The notes: generated by a model not told the origin, from the sequence alone. Counted from the stretch's first letter, positions 1-9,320 are shown. The stretch is DNA of 64,000 nucleotides from an archaeon (GCA_024275415.1 JAJRZD010000064.1:1-64000), one strand, 5' to 3'. Translations and numbers: made by a program.

Positions 1-1014
1 CTGGGAGGTTCCTTTGGCAAATGCATCTTTTTCGAAATAGCCCATAGGACCATTGGCAAAAACAACCCTTGCATCACGAATCAATGCGCTATACCGCTCA
101 ATAGTTCGAGGGCCAATATCGTATATCGGATTGCCATCTGTTATATCAAGTCCACAGTCTACTCGTTTGCCATCTTTTTCGATCCCTACGTCATCAGGAA
201 GGAATACAATATCTGGATACTTATCGAGAATATCTAATGCATTTAGAAGGACTTGATTGTGTTTGGGTACTACTTGGGCGTACTCCTTGGGGATGACGCC
301 CTTTGCCGCCAGAAAGACATTGCCGATAAGTCCTCCTAGGAGGACGTAGTCTGCCCGCCCCGCATCCAGCAGCTGCTCTATTATCCGCACCTTATCAGGC
401 ACCTTACTTCCTCCTAAAACAAGAACCCACGGATGGAGATCTTGAGCAGTTATCCTGCCAAGCACGCGTACCTCTTTCTCTAACAGTCGTCCTGCAACCG
501 ATGGTAAGACAGTCGTGAATCCAACTATCGATGCCTGGGATCTGTGCGCCGCTCCAAAAGCGTCATTTATGAAGAAATCGAACAAGGGATAGAGCTCTTG
601 AACAATGGGTTCCCTTGCGACTTCATCGATGGAACCGTTCTTGTTCTCGCCACCGAACATTCGTACATTCTCAAGGACTAGTATCTCACCCACATCAACG
701 GCTTTGATTGCGGACTTGGCCCTTTCTCCGAAGATATCACCGACAAACTTGGCGTTGAATCCTAAATCTCGTAGCCTTTCCATATGCGGTTTCAGCGAGA
801 TGAAATCATCACTCCCGGGGCGTCCTTGATGAGCTATAAGCACTACTTTGCAATTGGAGATATCTTCCAAGGTGGGAATTGTTGCCCTTATTCTAGTATC
901 GTCCAAGATCTGCTTTGTTTCGGGATCTATGGAACAGTTCATGTCAACACGAACCAGAACACGCTTTCCCCTCAAGTCGATATCATCTAGAGTCTTGAAA
1001 GGTAGGTCAGTCAT
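1..1014 (-). CDS. pgk: Phosphoglycerate kinase, C-terminus cut by window edge
   Basis: Cytosolic glycolytic/gluconeogenic enzyme that transfers phosphate between 1,3-bisphosphoglycerate and ADP. The 338 visible residues begin MTDLPFKTLDDI, followed by the family's RVDMN substrate motif near residue 20. They end at the window edge just after the GPMGYFEK segment of the nucleotide-binding domain. Archaeal enzymes have about 400 residues, so roughly 70 C-terminal residues lie outside. The start is the ATG at 1012-1014; no other start in frame fits the N-terminal motif better. It is transcribed away from PAN, with a tRNA gene between. Confidence 0.95.
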   Translation of the reverse strand, partial: MTDLPFKTLDDIDLRGKRVLVRVDMNCSIDPETKQILDDTRIRATIPTLEDISNCKVVLIAHQGRPGSDDFISLKPHMERLRDLGFNAKFVGDIFGERAKSAIKAVDVGEILVLENVRMFGGENKNGSIDEVAREPIVQELYPLFDFFINDAFGAAHRSQASIVGFTTVLPSVAGRLLEKEVRVLGRITAQDLHPWVLVLGGSKVPDKVRIIEQLLDAGRADYVLLGGLIGNVFLAAKGVIPKEYAQVVPKHNQVLLNALDILDKYPDIVFLPDDVGIEKDGKRVDCGLDITDGNPIYDIGPRTIERYSALIRDARVVFANGPMGYFEKDAFAKGTSQ

Positions 1015-1160
1015 CGAGTGGCATCCTCTGTGATGTTACGTATTATGACCTATCTAGCCCACAGCTCCCTCAAAAACATACCTCAGCCATTAGCAGGAAG
1101 CTCGTTCACTCTAGCAGTTTGATTCGAGAGTGTTGGATACAGGCTCAATAGTTTATATGG

Positions 1161-1296
1161 TGCCGCAGGAGGGATTCGAGCCCTCGACTTCGAGATTTCC
1201 CATCTCGGGCCTTAGAGACATTGACCCCATAGTTTAGGTCGAAGATACGACCAAGATTATGAGTCTCGCGCCCTAACCAGGCTAGGCCACTGCGGC
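1161..1296 (-). tRNA. tRNA-Met (CAT), with a canonical 37/38 intron
   Basis: The acceptor stem GCCGCAG pairs with CTGCGGC, and discriminator A plus CCA is encoded down to 1158. The T arm is GAGGG-CTCGAAT-CCCTC. The anticodon loop CTCATAA sits in a perfect 5-bp stem (CGAGA/TCTCG) only after removal of a 61-nt intron at 1197-1257, placed one base 3' of the anticodon. The overall pattern matches archaeal elongator tRNA-Met; a CAT tRNA-Ile is less likely because that tRNA usually starts GGG. Confidence 0.88.
1197..1257 (-). other. Intron of tRNA-Met
   Basis: This 61-nt insertion lies between tRNA positions 37 and 38, the canonical archaeal site. Its 3' part can form CGAGAT/ATCTCG pairing with the exon, so exact boundaries could shift by one base. 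It is expected to be removed by the bulge-helix-bulge splicing endonuclease. Confidence 0.8.
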
Positions 1297-1406
1297 TTCG
1301 AACATGATCTCTTGTTGAGATTTGAATCTTCGATGGCTCACCACATCGACTGTCTATTAAAGTTACCTTTCTGGTTACTGTACAGTATATCATACACATC
1401 GTTATC

Positions 1407-1422
1407 GTATTACAAGTATTAG
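1407..1422. repeat. Outlying GTATTAC site upstream of PAN
   Basis: GTATTACAAGTATTAG, two heptad-like halves with a 2-base spacer, lies about 80 bp before the PAN start. It is the only paired copy found outside the 5-17 kb field of this motif. It might be regulatory for PAN or coincidental. Confidence 0.45.
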
Positions 1423-1498
1423 CATGTTATATAGCGTAGAAACCCCCAAGGATATGCTTAAGTAATTATCATCAAATTAGAACCAGAGGTGCCTCAGT

Positions 1499-2701
1499 AT
1501 GCCTAGTGGAACAGAGTCAAAAAAGGATGGCGAGCTCGAGGACGAAGTTCATTCACAGAGTTACACTCGTCATTTGGAGCGTAGACTAAGAGCGCTTGAA
1601 ACAGAACGTCAAATCCTGCAGGCTGAAAGGGGTAGACTTGAGAAAGAAACTCAAACGTTGCGAACTGAGCTGGAAAAGCTACGTCAAAGCCCGCTCATTA
1701 CTGGTACGATTGCAGAACTTTTGGATGACGGAAGGGCAATTGTCAAATCGTCGACAGGGCCAACATTTGTCACTCATGTTTCTTCAAGTATCCCGAAAGA
1801 AAAGATTCAACCAGGAGCTCGTGTTGCTCTTAACCAACGATCCTTCGCTGTGACTCAGGAACTACCACCTCCACGAGACCCTATGATTCGTGCGATGGAG
1901 ATTGAAGAGGCACCTGAGGTATCATACTCAGATATTGGAGGACTTCAGAATCAGCTCCGTGAAATCAGAGAAACGGTTGAACTCCCACTAATCAGGCCCG
2001 AGATTTTCAAAGAAGTAGGTATTGAGCCTCCCAAAGGTGTTCTTCTTACAGGCCCACCTGGAACAGGAAAAACATTGAGTGCTAGAGCGGTGGCTCACGA
2101 AACGAATGCCACATTCATTCGAGTGATAGGATCTGAACTTGTACAGAAGTTCATTGGCGAGGGTGCCCGTCTAGTTCGAGAAATCTTCATGATGGCAAAG
2201 GAGAAAGCTCCTGCAATCGTCTTTGTTGACGAATTGGATGCTGTGGGATCACATCGTCTGGATATCGCAACCTCTGGGGATCGAGAGGTACAGCGTACCC
2301 TTATGCAGCTCCTTAGCGAGCTTGATGGATTCGAATCTCGCGGTCAGGTTGCAATCATTGGAGCTACGAATAGACCAGATATTCTCGACCCAGCCCTTCT
2401 CAGGCCTGGGCGGTTTGACCGTATCATCGAGTTCCCTTTTCCGGATGCTTCGAGCCAGAGAGAGATATTCAAGATACATACGAGGGGCATGAATATAGAT
2501 AGTGGCGTGAATTTCGATGCGCTCGTTTCAGATAGCGTAAAATTGACTGGTGCTGATATCAAAGCCATCTGCACCGAGGCCGGAATGTTCGCTATTCGGG
2601 ATGGACAAACATGTGTGACTCAAGAACACTTCCGAAAAGCGATACAGAAAGTCAGAGAACGTGGTGGCGATAGCAACATTCCCAGCAACATCTATTGCTA
2701 G
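1499..2701 (+). CDS. pan: Proteasome-activating nucleotidase (PAN)
   Basis: Hexameric AAA+ unfoldase that recognises substrates and threads them into the 20S proteasome in the cytosol. The 400 residues show an N-terminal coiled coil (about 25-75) and an OB-fold segment (75-130). Walker A GPPGTGKT lies near 184, the pore loop KFIGEG near 217, and a Walker B variant FVDELD near 241. The protein ends in I-Y-C, which fits the hydrophobic-Tyr-X tail that docks into proteasome alpha pockets. A GAGGTG ribosome site lies at 1485-1490. No proteasome subunit gene is in the window. Confidence 0.95.
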   Translation: MPSGTESKKDGELEDEVHSQSYTRHLERRLRALETERQILQAERGRLEKETQTLRTELEKLRQSPLITGTIAELLDDGRAIVKSSTGPTFVTHVSSSIPKEKIQPGARVALNQRSFAVTQELPPPRDPMIRAMEIEEAPEVSYSDIGGLQNQLREIRETVELPLIRPEIFKEVGIEPPKGVLLTGPPGTGKTLSARAVAHETNATFIRVIGSELVQKFIGEGARLVREIFMMAKEKAPAIVFVDELDAVGSHRLDIATSGDREVQRTLMQLLSELDGFESRGQVAIIGATNRPDILDPALLRPGRFDRIIEFPFPDASSQREIFKIHTRGMNIDSGVNFDALVSDSVKLTGADIKAICTEAGMFAIRDGQTCVTQEHFRKAIQKVRERGGDSNIPSNIYC

Positions 2702-2803
2702 AAGAATTAGTCACTTCCAATACTTGTAGATTAGGATAACATATCCTAATAGACATGAAATGTAGTGATTTGCAAAAACGCGAGTTCTTGATGGTGAAAC
2801 ATT

Positions 2804-3625
2804 ATGAGATATCGTGAGTTTCTTGGATTGGAAATGGCCGGCAGCAATTTTGAGGGCAATGCCCTACCTAATGGATATCATCTAATTGGACATGTTGCAC
2901 TCCTCAATGTCCCAGTTGACGATTTGGAGTATATCAAAATAATTGGCAAGCTAACACTAGAGTACGACTCACGGGTCAAATCAGTGGCAGTACGAACTGG
3001 CCCGACACAGGGGATTCGCAGGATTCCTTCATACCGTGTGATTGCAGGGACAACAAATACTGTCACTACTCATGTCGAAAATGGAGTCAAATTTCACTTA
3101 GACCCACTCCGAATCACATTTTCTGGTGGAAACCGTGAAGAGCGAATATCATTCCCGAAATGGGTGAAGGGTAACGAACATGTGGTAGATATGTTTTCAT
3201 GCGTCGGTCAATTTGCTCTGCATGTTGCCTGCAAGACCAATGCCAGAGTCACTGCGATTGAGATCAATCCTGATGCCTTCAGGTTTCTAAAAGAGAATAT
3301 CTTGATCAATGCAGTCCAAGATCGGGTGGAATCTATTCTCGGCGATTGCAGGAACGTCACCCCAAATTATCCTGCAAATAGGATAATAATGGGATACTTG
3401 CATGATACTATCAAGTATATTCCTACTGCTGTTGGAATGTTATCTAGCCAAGGAGGGTGGATTCACATGCATACTGTGACCACTAAAAGGGAGTTGGCCG
3501 GATTGTGTAATACAATTAATACTCTCTGTGGGGAACACGGTTTTGATGCAACGAGTAAATGGCGCGAGATCAAAAACTACTCCCCAGGGATGACGCATTA
3601 TGTATTCGACATAGAATTGCAGTAA
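2804..3625 (+). CDS. taw2: Trm5/TYW2-family tRNA methyltransferase-fold enzyme, probably Taw2
   Basis: Class I SAM enzyme of the Trm5/TYW2 family, acting on G37 derivatives of tRNA-Phe. The 273 residues carry the family's TGPTQGIRRIPSYRVIAG segment and SAM motif I VVDMFSCVGQF near 127-137. The catalytic-loop equivalent is RIIMGYL near 192. True Trm5 has an NLPP motif there, whereas TYW2/Taw2 proteins have a GY/GL form, so transfer of the aminocarboxypropyl group in wyosine synthesis is the likelier activity. The start is the ATG at 2804. It is about 100 bp downstream of PAN on the same strand. Confidence 0.82.
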   Translation: MRYREFLGLEMAGSNFEGNALPNGYHLIGHVALLNVPVDDLEYIKIIGKLTLEYDSRVKSVAVRTGPTQGIRRIPSYRVIAGTTNTVTTHVENGVKFHLDPLRITFSGGNREERISFPKWVKGNEHVVDMFSCVGQFALHVACKTNARVTAIEINPDAFRFLKENILINAVQDRVESILGDCRNVTPNYPANRIIMGYLHDTIKYIPTAVGMLSSQGGWIHMHTVTTKRELAGLCNTINTLCGEHGFDATSKWREIKNYSPGMTHYVFDIELQ

Positions 3626-3690
3626 ATCGCATACATCAAAGCATAAGCGTTTTATCTATTATGGAGTATTAAAGAGTGAGGCTGTATTAA

Positions 3691-4071
3691 ATGGGATTTC
3701 GAGGTATGTCACCCAAGCAAATTGCTCGAATGATGAAAAAGATGGGCATAGAACAAAGTGACTTGAAAGGTGTCAAGGAGGTCATAATCCGTTTTGAAGA
3801 CAAGGAGTGGCTAATTTCGAATCCACAGGTCGGAGTAATCAAACAGGCAGGGAGCGAATCATATCAGGTTTCAGGAAATAAGGTCGTGAGGAGTATTACA
3901 TCGGGATCACCATCTACAACCTCAGAAGAACAAGTTAGAGAAATTGAGATTCCAGTGGAAGATGCTGCGTTAGTTGCTAGTCAGACAGGCGTGACAATAG
4001 AACGAGCAACTGAGGCACTAAAGGAAACAGAAGGTGATCTTGCCGCAGCAATCCTTAAACTCAAGCAGTAG
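3691..4071 (+). CDS. nac: Nascent polypeptide-associated complex protein (NAC)
   Basis: Homodimeric archaeal NAC, a ribosome-associated chaperone that shields nascent chains. The 126 residues begin with MGFRGMSPKQIARMMKKMG, typical of archaeal NAC. A NAC beta-barrel region (EVIIRFEDKEWLI and following, about 25-65) comes next. A C-terminal UBA-like three-helix domain (about 85-126) includes the repeated pattern GVTIERATEALKETEGDLA. Length is normal. It is separated from the Taw2-like gene by 65 bp and points the same way. Confidence 0.93.
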   Translation: MGFRGMSPKQIARMMKKMGIEQSDLKGVKEVIIRFEDKEWLISNPQVGVIKQAGSESYQVSGNKVVRSITSGSPSTTSEEQVREIEIPVEDAALVASQTGVTIERATEALKETEGDLAAAILKLKQ

Positions 4072-4147
4072 AAACTCTATAACAGGTTGGAATCGGTTTT
4101 TTCAACAAGTATTTGTAATTGGTATAACGGATGAAAAGTGGCTGAGA

Positions 4148-4777
4148 TCAGTCCATATCCATTCTGTCACGAATCATTTTCAAACGGATGAAATCCTCAC
4201 GTTCTCTTTCTTCAAGTGCCAATCTTACAAACCGTGCTGTGGCATCGAGACGCGGGATGACAATGGTTTCTAGAGCTGAAACCCTCCGCTTTGTACGTTC
4301 AATCTCCAATGCCAACCTCTTTACTGTAGATTCGATTTCTGCAAGCTTGGTCAGGGATTTTAACGCCTCTCTAAACTTTATACTCATAGTATCCAATCGT
4401 GCGCTCGAGTCAGGAAGAGAGTAGGGAAGTTCAGGTACGTGTTGCTCGACAGTCATCACAGGGACACGGACGCCCATCATTGATCTTGTGGCAATGCTAA
4501 TATCTGTTCGCACCTTACTGGCGTATGCAAATTCAATGACTCGTGAGGGTCCCATAACCATCTTCGCCTGAGTGAGGCTTGAGAATGCTTCAGAAAGGGT
4601 ATCTTCTACAACATTTCTGGCCTCCTTGATTTCTGCGATAGCATTGAAGAATTCCATAATGAGCGAGTCACGTTTTTCCTTCAACAGATTGTGGCCGCGC
4701 TCAGCCAATCGCATTCTGTTCTTCAGGCGTAGTAGTTCCATTCTCGTGGTTTTTGTGCCTGCAAGTATTTTACTCAT
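4148..4777 (-). CDS. atpD: V/A-type ATP synthase subunit D
   Basis: Central-stalk subunit D of the archaeal A-type ATPase, an antiparallel coiled coil that rotates in the A3B3 head. The 209 residues have the characteristic N-terminus (MSKILAGTKTTRMELLRLKN) and two long helical halves. ATG at 4777 is preferred over the in-frame GTG at 4786 because GAGG lies just upstream and family members start with this sequence. No other ATPase subunit genes are nearby, so the gene sits apart from the usual operon. Confidence 0.92.
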   Translation of the reverse strand: MSKILAGTKTTRMELLRLKNRMRLAERGHNLLKEKRDSLIMEFFNAIAEIKEARNVVEDTLSEAFSSLTQAKMVMGPSRVIEFAYASKVRTDISIATRSMMGVRVPVMTVEQHVPELPYSLPDSSARLDTMSIKFREALKSLTKLAEIESTVKRLALEIERTKRRVSALETIVIPRLDATARFVRLALEEREREDFIRLKMIRDRMDMD

Positions 4778-4863
4778 AAACCTCACATCGTGCTGCGAAC
4801 TGTTCAGATGATTTTGTAACGAAACCGGATGCCATCAGAATCCTAAAACTGTTGTGCTGGGCA

Positions 4864-5247
4864 TTATGTGAAACCAAATGCCAAAGCACTTATTATTAGT
4901 CCAATGGTGCATGTAATGATCCAATCCCGTAGATGCTTCTCAACGTTGTTGGGATTTTCGTTAATCAAGCCAGTTGTAACAAGTGTCATGGCTGAGATGA
5001 ACAGAAATGCAAAGGGAAGGGATGCTGTAGTGTTATCTAATGGAGCATCTGTAATCAAGATGATACCGGCAAGCATACCAAAGATGAGAAAGCTAAGTAT
5101 CATGAGAGAGGTCAAGATTCGTTGGATTCGGCTGACATCCATACTGAGTAGTCTCCTTAGTCGTCGTATATTAGTGCGTTGCCTTGACACATCACCTTCT
5201 TCAAAAAGGTTGTGTATTGAAAGAAGCAGGTTACACTTTTTTAACAT
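4864..5247 (-). CDS. Small three-helix membrane protein, function unknown
   Basis: I do not recognise the family. The 127 residues have a basic N-terminal part (about 1-50, with NIRRLRRLLS). Three hydrophobic helices follow: about 55-77 (LTSLMILSFLIFGMLAGIIL), about 88-106, and at the C-terminus about 110-127. The start is the ATG at 5247 with AAAGG just before it. Further upstream in-frame sequence exists but looks non-coding. An overlapping reading frame on the other strand (4868-5332) lacks hydrophobic organisation and was rejected. Confidence 0.55.
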   Translation of the reverse strand: MLKKCNLLLSIHNLFEEGDVSRQRTNIRRLRRLLSMDVSRIQRILTSLMILSFLIFGMLAGIILITDAPLDNTTASLPFAFLFISAMTLVTTGLINENPNNVEKHLRDWIITCTIGLIISALAFGFT

Positions 5248-5276
5248 AACCTTTATCAGTAGCGGAAATGGATGTT

Positions 5277-5301
5277 GTATTACAATAACTACATGTGATA
5301 C
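5277..5301. promoter_or_regulatory. GTATTAC half-site before the AAA/RHH operon
   Basis: GTATTAC at 5277-5283 and a weaker GTGATAC at 5295-5301 lie directly upstream of the ATPase start at 5313. Copies of the same heptad are dense through 17 kb. The position would suit an autoregulatory operator for the ribbon-helix-helix partner; this is inference. Confidence 0.45.
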
Positions 5302-5312
5302 GAGGTATATGG

Positions 5313-6287
5313 ATGACAATCGCCATTCATGAGTCTGCATTGATACGGCATTTCAATACAAGAAAAGAAACATTGAGAGCTTGGGAAGAAAAGATAGGTG
5401 CACGATTCAGTCCGTTTAGGGGATTCAAAATGCCTGATAGTAGGCTTTATGTCGAACATCCTGATTTTCTAGATTCGATTGTGGATTTGATTATAACCAA
5501 CGAGCGTCATATCTTTTTGAGAGGGCCTGTAGGTAGTGGGAAAAGCACTTTGATGTTGTTGGCATTGCGAGATCTTCCTACACTTGCTGATAGGAGAGGA
5601 AACAAATTCATTACTGGGTATGTAGGAATGACTGGGCTTTATGAAAAGCAGATGAGTGCTGCTATTGCAGATTCGTTGCGCATCAAATATCGAAGATCTT
5701 GGGAGTCGAGCCAAATCATCGAAGCCGTAGCTCAGGAGAGTGTGCGTAGATACATTGAGGAGAAAAGCCGTACTGCTCTGTTCATTGAAGATGTGGCAGA
5801 CAACCAGGAAGCTGCATTTCATAAGCTACGTTATCTCGCAGACCTCCCTACTGAAGAGATGAAAGATGAATATGGGACAACACTTGATGAGCCTGTAGTG
5901 ACTCTAGTCATGTCGGGGACATCAATGTATTGGAATGCTATGTTGTCATTCCTTCCACAGATTGCCGATCGAACCGAACCTCTCGATGTTCCGCCGTTGA
6001 ATGACGATAAAGCAAAAGAATTCATCGGCAGGAGACTCGCTTATGCTAGGGGCGACATCGACAAGTTCGACCCAGATGACTTCAGTATTTATCCGTTTCA
6101 CGATGATGCCATCGTTGTTCTAAATCAAGCTTCAAAGGGAAATCCTCGCGACATTCGGATGTTAGCTCGCGGCTGCCAACAGGTAGCTGCTGAGAACTAT
6201 AAAAGAACTGGCAATCCTGATGTTGATGTAGAGATTGCCACATTGGTTGCAACTGCTTACGAGTATATCTTGAAGGAGGTCAGATGA
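5313..6287 (+). CDS. AAA+ ATPase of the ORC/Cdc6-like or TniB/ExeA-like type
   Basis: The 324 residues form a single AAA+ module: Walker A GPVGSGKST near 70, an unusual Walker B ALFIED near 154, a sensor-1 region VTLVMSGT, and GNPRDIRMLARGC near 275 as sensor 2, as in Orc1/Cdc6 and TniB/ExeA. No winged helix follows, so it is not a complete Orc1. GAGGT at 5302-5306 supports ATG 5313 rather than GTG 5295. Its stop overlaps the start region of a ribbon-helix-helix gene, so the two are translationally coupled. The pair resembles an ATPase plus DNA-binding adaptor, as in partition or loading systems, but no exact family was recognised. Confidence 0.7.
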   Translation: MTIAIHESALIRHFNTRKETLRAWEEKIGARFSPFRGFKMPDSRLYVEHPDFLDSIVDLIITNERHIFLRGPVGSGKSTLMLLALRDLPTLADRRGNKFITGYVGMTGLYEKQMSAAIADSLRIKYRRSWESSQIIEAVAQESVRRYIEEKSRTALFIEDVADNQEAAFHKLRYLADLPTEEMKDEYGTTLDEPVVTLVMSGTSMYWNAMLSFLPQIADRTEPLDVPPLNDDKAKEFIGRRLAYARGDIDKFDPDDFSIYPFHDDAIVVLNQASKGNPRDIRMLARGCQQVAAENYKRTGNPDVDVEIATLVATAYEYILKEVR

Positions 6288-6586
6288 TGAGCCTACTAGG
6301 AAAATATAGAAAGGAAGAGGAACGTCGGGATGAAGAAAAACCTCCAGACAGCCCACGGAGTTCAAAGACAAGAAAGAAGACACAGGTACGCTCAACCCCA
6401 GTTGCGGTGCCCAACAAGGAGAGGAGAAGCCCTATAATGTCGTTCAGTGTGACATCGGAACTAAGATCTTGCCTTCAGGCGGTCAGAAATGAAAAGGCCA
6501 TCAATCTTAGTTTGTGGGTAGAAAAGAAACTACGTGAAGCATTGTCTGACGAGTTCCCTCTGATTGCTGATAGATATCTTGAATAA
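6287..6586 (+). CDS. Ribbon-helix-helix DNA-binding protein
   Basis: The 99-residue protein has a basic, disordered N-terminal half (about 1-48, rich in K, R, E and P). A compact C-terminal ribbon-helix-helix follows: strand MSFSV, helix TSELRSCLQAVRNEK, then NLSLWVEKKLREAL (about 50-88). AAGGAGGT at 6272-6279 gives best spacing to ATG 6287; ATG 6284 is the alternative. It overlaps the upstream ATPase stop. RHH proteins bind DNA as dimers on short repeated heptads or octads, and a palindromic GTATTAC-type site covers its own stop codon. Confidence 0.7.
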   Translation: MSLLGKYRKEEERRDEEKPPDSPRSSKTRKKTQVRSTPVAVPNKERRSPIMSFSVTSELRSCLQAVRNEKAINLSLWVEKKLREALSDEFPLIADRYLE

Positions 6587-6598
6587 TACAAGTATTAT
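6583..6598. repeat. Palindromic GTATTAC-family site at the 3' end of the RHH gene
   Basis: ATAATAC-AA-GTATTAT: two 7-base arms in inverted orientation with a 2-base spacer. It overlaps the stop codons of both the RHH gene and the convergent acyl-CoA synthetase gene. It belongs to the site family dense between 5 and 17 kb. Confidence 0.65.
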
Positions 6599-7995
6599 GA
6601 GTGGGCATGTCTCTGCAAAAGGTAGGCATATTCAGTAATTTTCGACATACACAGGGATGCTAAGAAAGGATCATCATAACAGGGAATACGATTCATTTCA
6701 AGCAAATCCTTGCCAGGTTTGCCAACATCACCGGATAACCAAACACCAACTACTGGTTTATCGGACTCAACTGACCGGACACCTTCGAGCATACCAGCAG
6801 CATGTTCTGTTTGGGTCATACCCGCAAAAGTTGGGACTGCACAGATTACTAATAGCATGTCCACATTGGGATCGCTTAGAAGAAGTTCTGTGGTCACTCT
6901 ATACTCACGCCTACCTCCACTGGCAACAACATCGATTGGATTACCTATTGATGCCATGGGGGACAGTACTTGGCGAAGTTCACGTGTGGTTTCGGATTCT
7001 AATGATGGAATCGCTAGGCCCAAACTGGATGCCGCGTCGGTTGCAAGCACACCTGCACCACCTGTATTACTGATAATACCTATATTACGGCCTTTCGGGA
7101 GTGGCTGATAGTCAAAGAGCTTGCATATTTCAATAAGTGAATCAAGGGTCGGGGCAGAAACACAACCGGCTTGCTTAACCATGCCATCAAAGACTCTCGT
7201 TTCGCCAGCCAAAGACCCTGTATGGCTTTGAGTTGCTCTTCCTCCGGCTTCGCTTCTTCCACCTTTCAGGATAACTATGGGTTTTTCACGGGATGCCCTG
7301 CGTAGGGATTCAAAGAGCTTCTTTCCGTTCTCGACACCTTCAATGTATATAGCGATTACTTTCGTTCTGGGATCATTTCTGAAATATTCAAGTATGTCAA
7401 CAAAACCAATATCGGCAGCATTTCCAATACTTGCAAACTTGCTGATTCCGATTCGCTTGGCACGAGTCGTATAAATCATCATTCCTCCCAGGGCTCCACT
7501 TTGAGAAAGCAAGGCAATATTGCCACGTTCAGGCATCATGGTAAACGTCCCATTGAACAAGCGGCTATTCGAAATTCCAACACAGTTAGGTCCGACAATC
7601 CTGACGCCGGCTTTCTTCGCAGCAATCACAAGTTTTTGTTCAAGCTCGAAACCTTGAGGGCCAGTTTCACTGAAACCACCCGAAATCACTATAGCGTGAC
7701 TTGCACCTGCCTGTTTTACCTCAGCCATAAGGTCTGGACAATACTTTGCACTGACTGCTATTATCACAAGGTCGACGGGGTTTGGTATTTCAGACAGACT
7801 CCTGTATACTTTTGTTCCTAGTATGCGGTCACTTGATTTGCTAATCGGATATATTTCGATTTCCGATGAGAGGAGGTTCATAAGGATGGAGTTGCCTAGC
7901 TTTCTGTAATCAGTGGACGCACCAACCAATGCGACTCTTCTAGGGTTGAAGAAAGGATCCACATCGTTATATATATCGGGCTTGGAAGAACTCAT
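6595..7995 (-). CDS. ADP-forming acetyl/acyl-CoA synthetase, alpha subunit
   Basis: Converts acyl-CoA, ADP and phosphate to the free acid, CoA and ATP, the archaeal route for substrate-level ATP from peptide fermentation. The 466 residues show an N-terminal CoA-binding Rossmann domain (from RRVALVGAS) followed by two succinyl-CoA synthetase-like domains. The phosphorylated histidine lies in SHTGSLAG near residue 257. Length fits a stand-alone alpha subunit; the ATP-grasp beta subunit is not adjacent. It would act downstream of 2-oxoacid:ferredoxin oxidoreductases such as the Ior genes at 13.6-16.1 kb. Confidence 0.9.
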   Translation of the reverse strand: MSSSKPDIYNDVDPFFNPRRVALVGASTDYRKLGNSILMNLLSSEIEIYPISKSSDRILGTKVYRSLSEIPNPVDLVIIAVSAKYCPDLMAEVKQAGASHAIVISGGFSETGPQGFELEQKLVIAAKKAGVRIVGPNCVGISNSRLFNGTFTMMPERGNIALLSQSGALGGMMIYTTRAKRIGISKFASIGNAADIGFVDILEYFRNDPRTKVIAIYIEGVENGKKLFESLRRASREKPIVILKGGRSEAGGRATQSHTGSLAGETRVFDGMVKQAGCVSAPTLDSLIEICKLFDYQPLPKGRNIGIISNTGGAGVLATDAASSLGLAIPSLESETTRELRQVLSPMASIGNPIDVVASGGRREYRVTTELLLSDPNVDMLLVICAVPTFAGMTQTEHAAGMLEGVRSVESDKPVVGVWLSGDVGKPGKDLLEMNRIPCYDDPFLASLCMSKITEYAYLLQRHAHS

Positions 7996-8039
7996 GCATG
8001 CATCGCAATCGGGATATGATTTATGTGTGTCGTGGAAGT

Positions 8040-8055
8040 GTATTACAGGTAATAG
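8040..8055. repeat. GTATTAC-AG-GTAATAG site
   Basis: Everted arrangement of the dispersed heptad with the usual 2-base spacer. It lies between the acyl-CoA synthetase start and the 3' end of the 8058-9320 gene, so it could be promoter-proximal for the synthetase. Confidence 0.55.
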
Positions 8056-8057
8056 GT

Positions 8058-9320
8058 CTAATAGGTCTTATTCTTCCACATTTTCCGATAGAATCTATAA
8101 AGTTCATTGACATAGAAACAGTTACTGCTGAGCAATTCAGAAACAGCTCTTTGTGTTTCGGGGCAGCGAGGTATCAAACGACTGATGACATCAAGGATCA
8201 GACTTCGAATAGACCGATTATTAGTATGGCAGAAGATGTCAAGTAGTGTATGTGCTGATGCTTCATCATAGAAATTACCTATCGCACGGATAGCATCGGA
8301 TTTGATTCTCATATCTGGCAGCTGGACAAGTTGACTGATAGATGAAATAGAATCCACCCACCGAATGATAATATGATCTCGTAATAACGATAGGAAACTC
8401 CTGTAGTCATGGCTACTACTAGTCTGCCGGTAGTTATCAGTATGATTTCTCAAAAGATGATTAAACACAGGACAGGCATGTCTGCTGCCAAGATTCCTAA
8501 GATTCTCCACATCACATGTGATCAGAGCGTCTAAGAGAAGCCTGTATTGGGAGTTCAGAGGTTTCTGATCGTAAGAGTTGTTTGTCTTCGTAATACCTCC
8601 TTGCAGGAGTCTACTTCGCACCTCATTTGATACTTGTAATACAGATATTACAACCTGAAATACTTCGGGCGAAACGACGAGTCCTTTGATACATAGTTCA
8701 ACGAGTGCTCGTCGTCCGAATTCTGAATGCCAGAGAGGGGTGATGTTGATTGAGTTTCCAATGGTATGACATATAATACTTGAAACTGAATCCTGCTGCA
8801 ATTCTTCAACTCTAAGACGTTGTTCTCTTTGGAGTCCAATTTCATAGGGAAGCAGAGAGGGTTCGAAGAAAAGGGTGTCGTTCGATTCGATATGTTCTTC
8901 CACGGCTCGACTGATTTCTTTTATGAAACAGGTTTTTGCGCGAACGAACGAGTTTGCTTCAGAAAGGTATTGGAGAAGATTGACAATACTTCGATTGACT
9001 GGTTCAAAGCCAGCACAATCAAAGATGCTAAATATGACTTCTCTAAATTTCAAAGGTTCCAATCGTCGGGTAGGATTGTCGCCGTCCAATGGGACGGAAT
9101 ACTTCATACTAGACGCACGGATGAGAAATGTAACCGCACTCTCCCAATCAATTTGATTTTCGATTTTCCAGAGGATATCCTGGACATCCCGTATACGCCG
9201 CTCCCCAATTGCATTACAGATCCTTTGAGCTATCTCGTTGTCTTGACTCTCTTGGATCCTCTTTCTACTAGCAGCCAATAATCGATTGATTGTACTGTCG
9301 TCACCCAAGATGATCCCCAC
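8058..9320 (-). CDS. Unrecognised 420-residue protein with a HEAT-like C-terminus
   Basis: I do not recognise a family. The protein is largely helical and has no membrane segment. The C-terminal third has a HEAT/ARM-like pattern (DAIRAIGNFYDEASAHTLLD followed by a second helix pair rich in isoleucine and leucine), suggesting a protein-binding solenoid. The start is the GTG at 9320 preceded by weak signals; a TTG five codons in (MGDDSTIN) is an alternative. It is the first of four minus-strand genes of unknown function (8.1-11.1 kb) separated by AT-rich spacers carrying GTATTAC sites. One such site (8634-8653) lies inside this gene. Confidence 0.6.
   Translation of the reverse strand: MGIILGDDSTINRLLAASRKRIQESQDNEIAQRICNAIGERRIRDVQDILWKIENQIDWESAVTFLIRASSMKYSVPLDGDNPTRRLEPLKFREVIFSIFDCAGFEPVNRSIVNLLQYLSEANSFVRAKTCFIKEISRAVEEHIESNDTLFFEPSLLPYEIGLQREQRLRVEELQQDSVSSIICHTIGNSINITPLWHSEFGRRALVELCIKGLVVSPEVFQVVISVLQVSNEVRSRLLQGGITKTNNSYDQKPLNSQYRLLLDALITCDVENLRNLGSRHACPVFNHLLRNHTDNYRQTSSSHDYRSFLSLLRDHIIIRWVDSISSISQLVQLPDMRIKSDAIRAIGNFYDEASAHTLLDIFCHTNNRSIRSLILDVISRLIPRCPETQRAVSELLSSNCFYVNELYRFYRKMWKNKTY
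8634..8653. repeat. Palindromic TTGTAATAC-AG-ATATTACAA site
   Basis: Nine-base arms with one mismatch around a 2-base AG spacer, inside the 8058-9320 coding region. Another lone GTAATAC is at 8590-8596. Confidence 0.6.

Noticed and set aside
4868..5332. Plus-strand 154-codon frame opposite the small membrane protein
   Set aside because: It has no domain-like or membrane pattern, whereas the minus strand gives three clean hydrophobic helices and a ribosome site.
6657..7821. Several plus-strand frames opposite the acyl-CoA synthetase gene
   Set aside because: They are antisense shadows of a well-conserved gene, with low-complexity and unfamiliar sequences.
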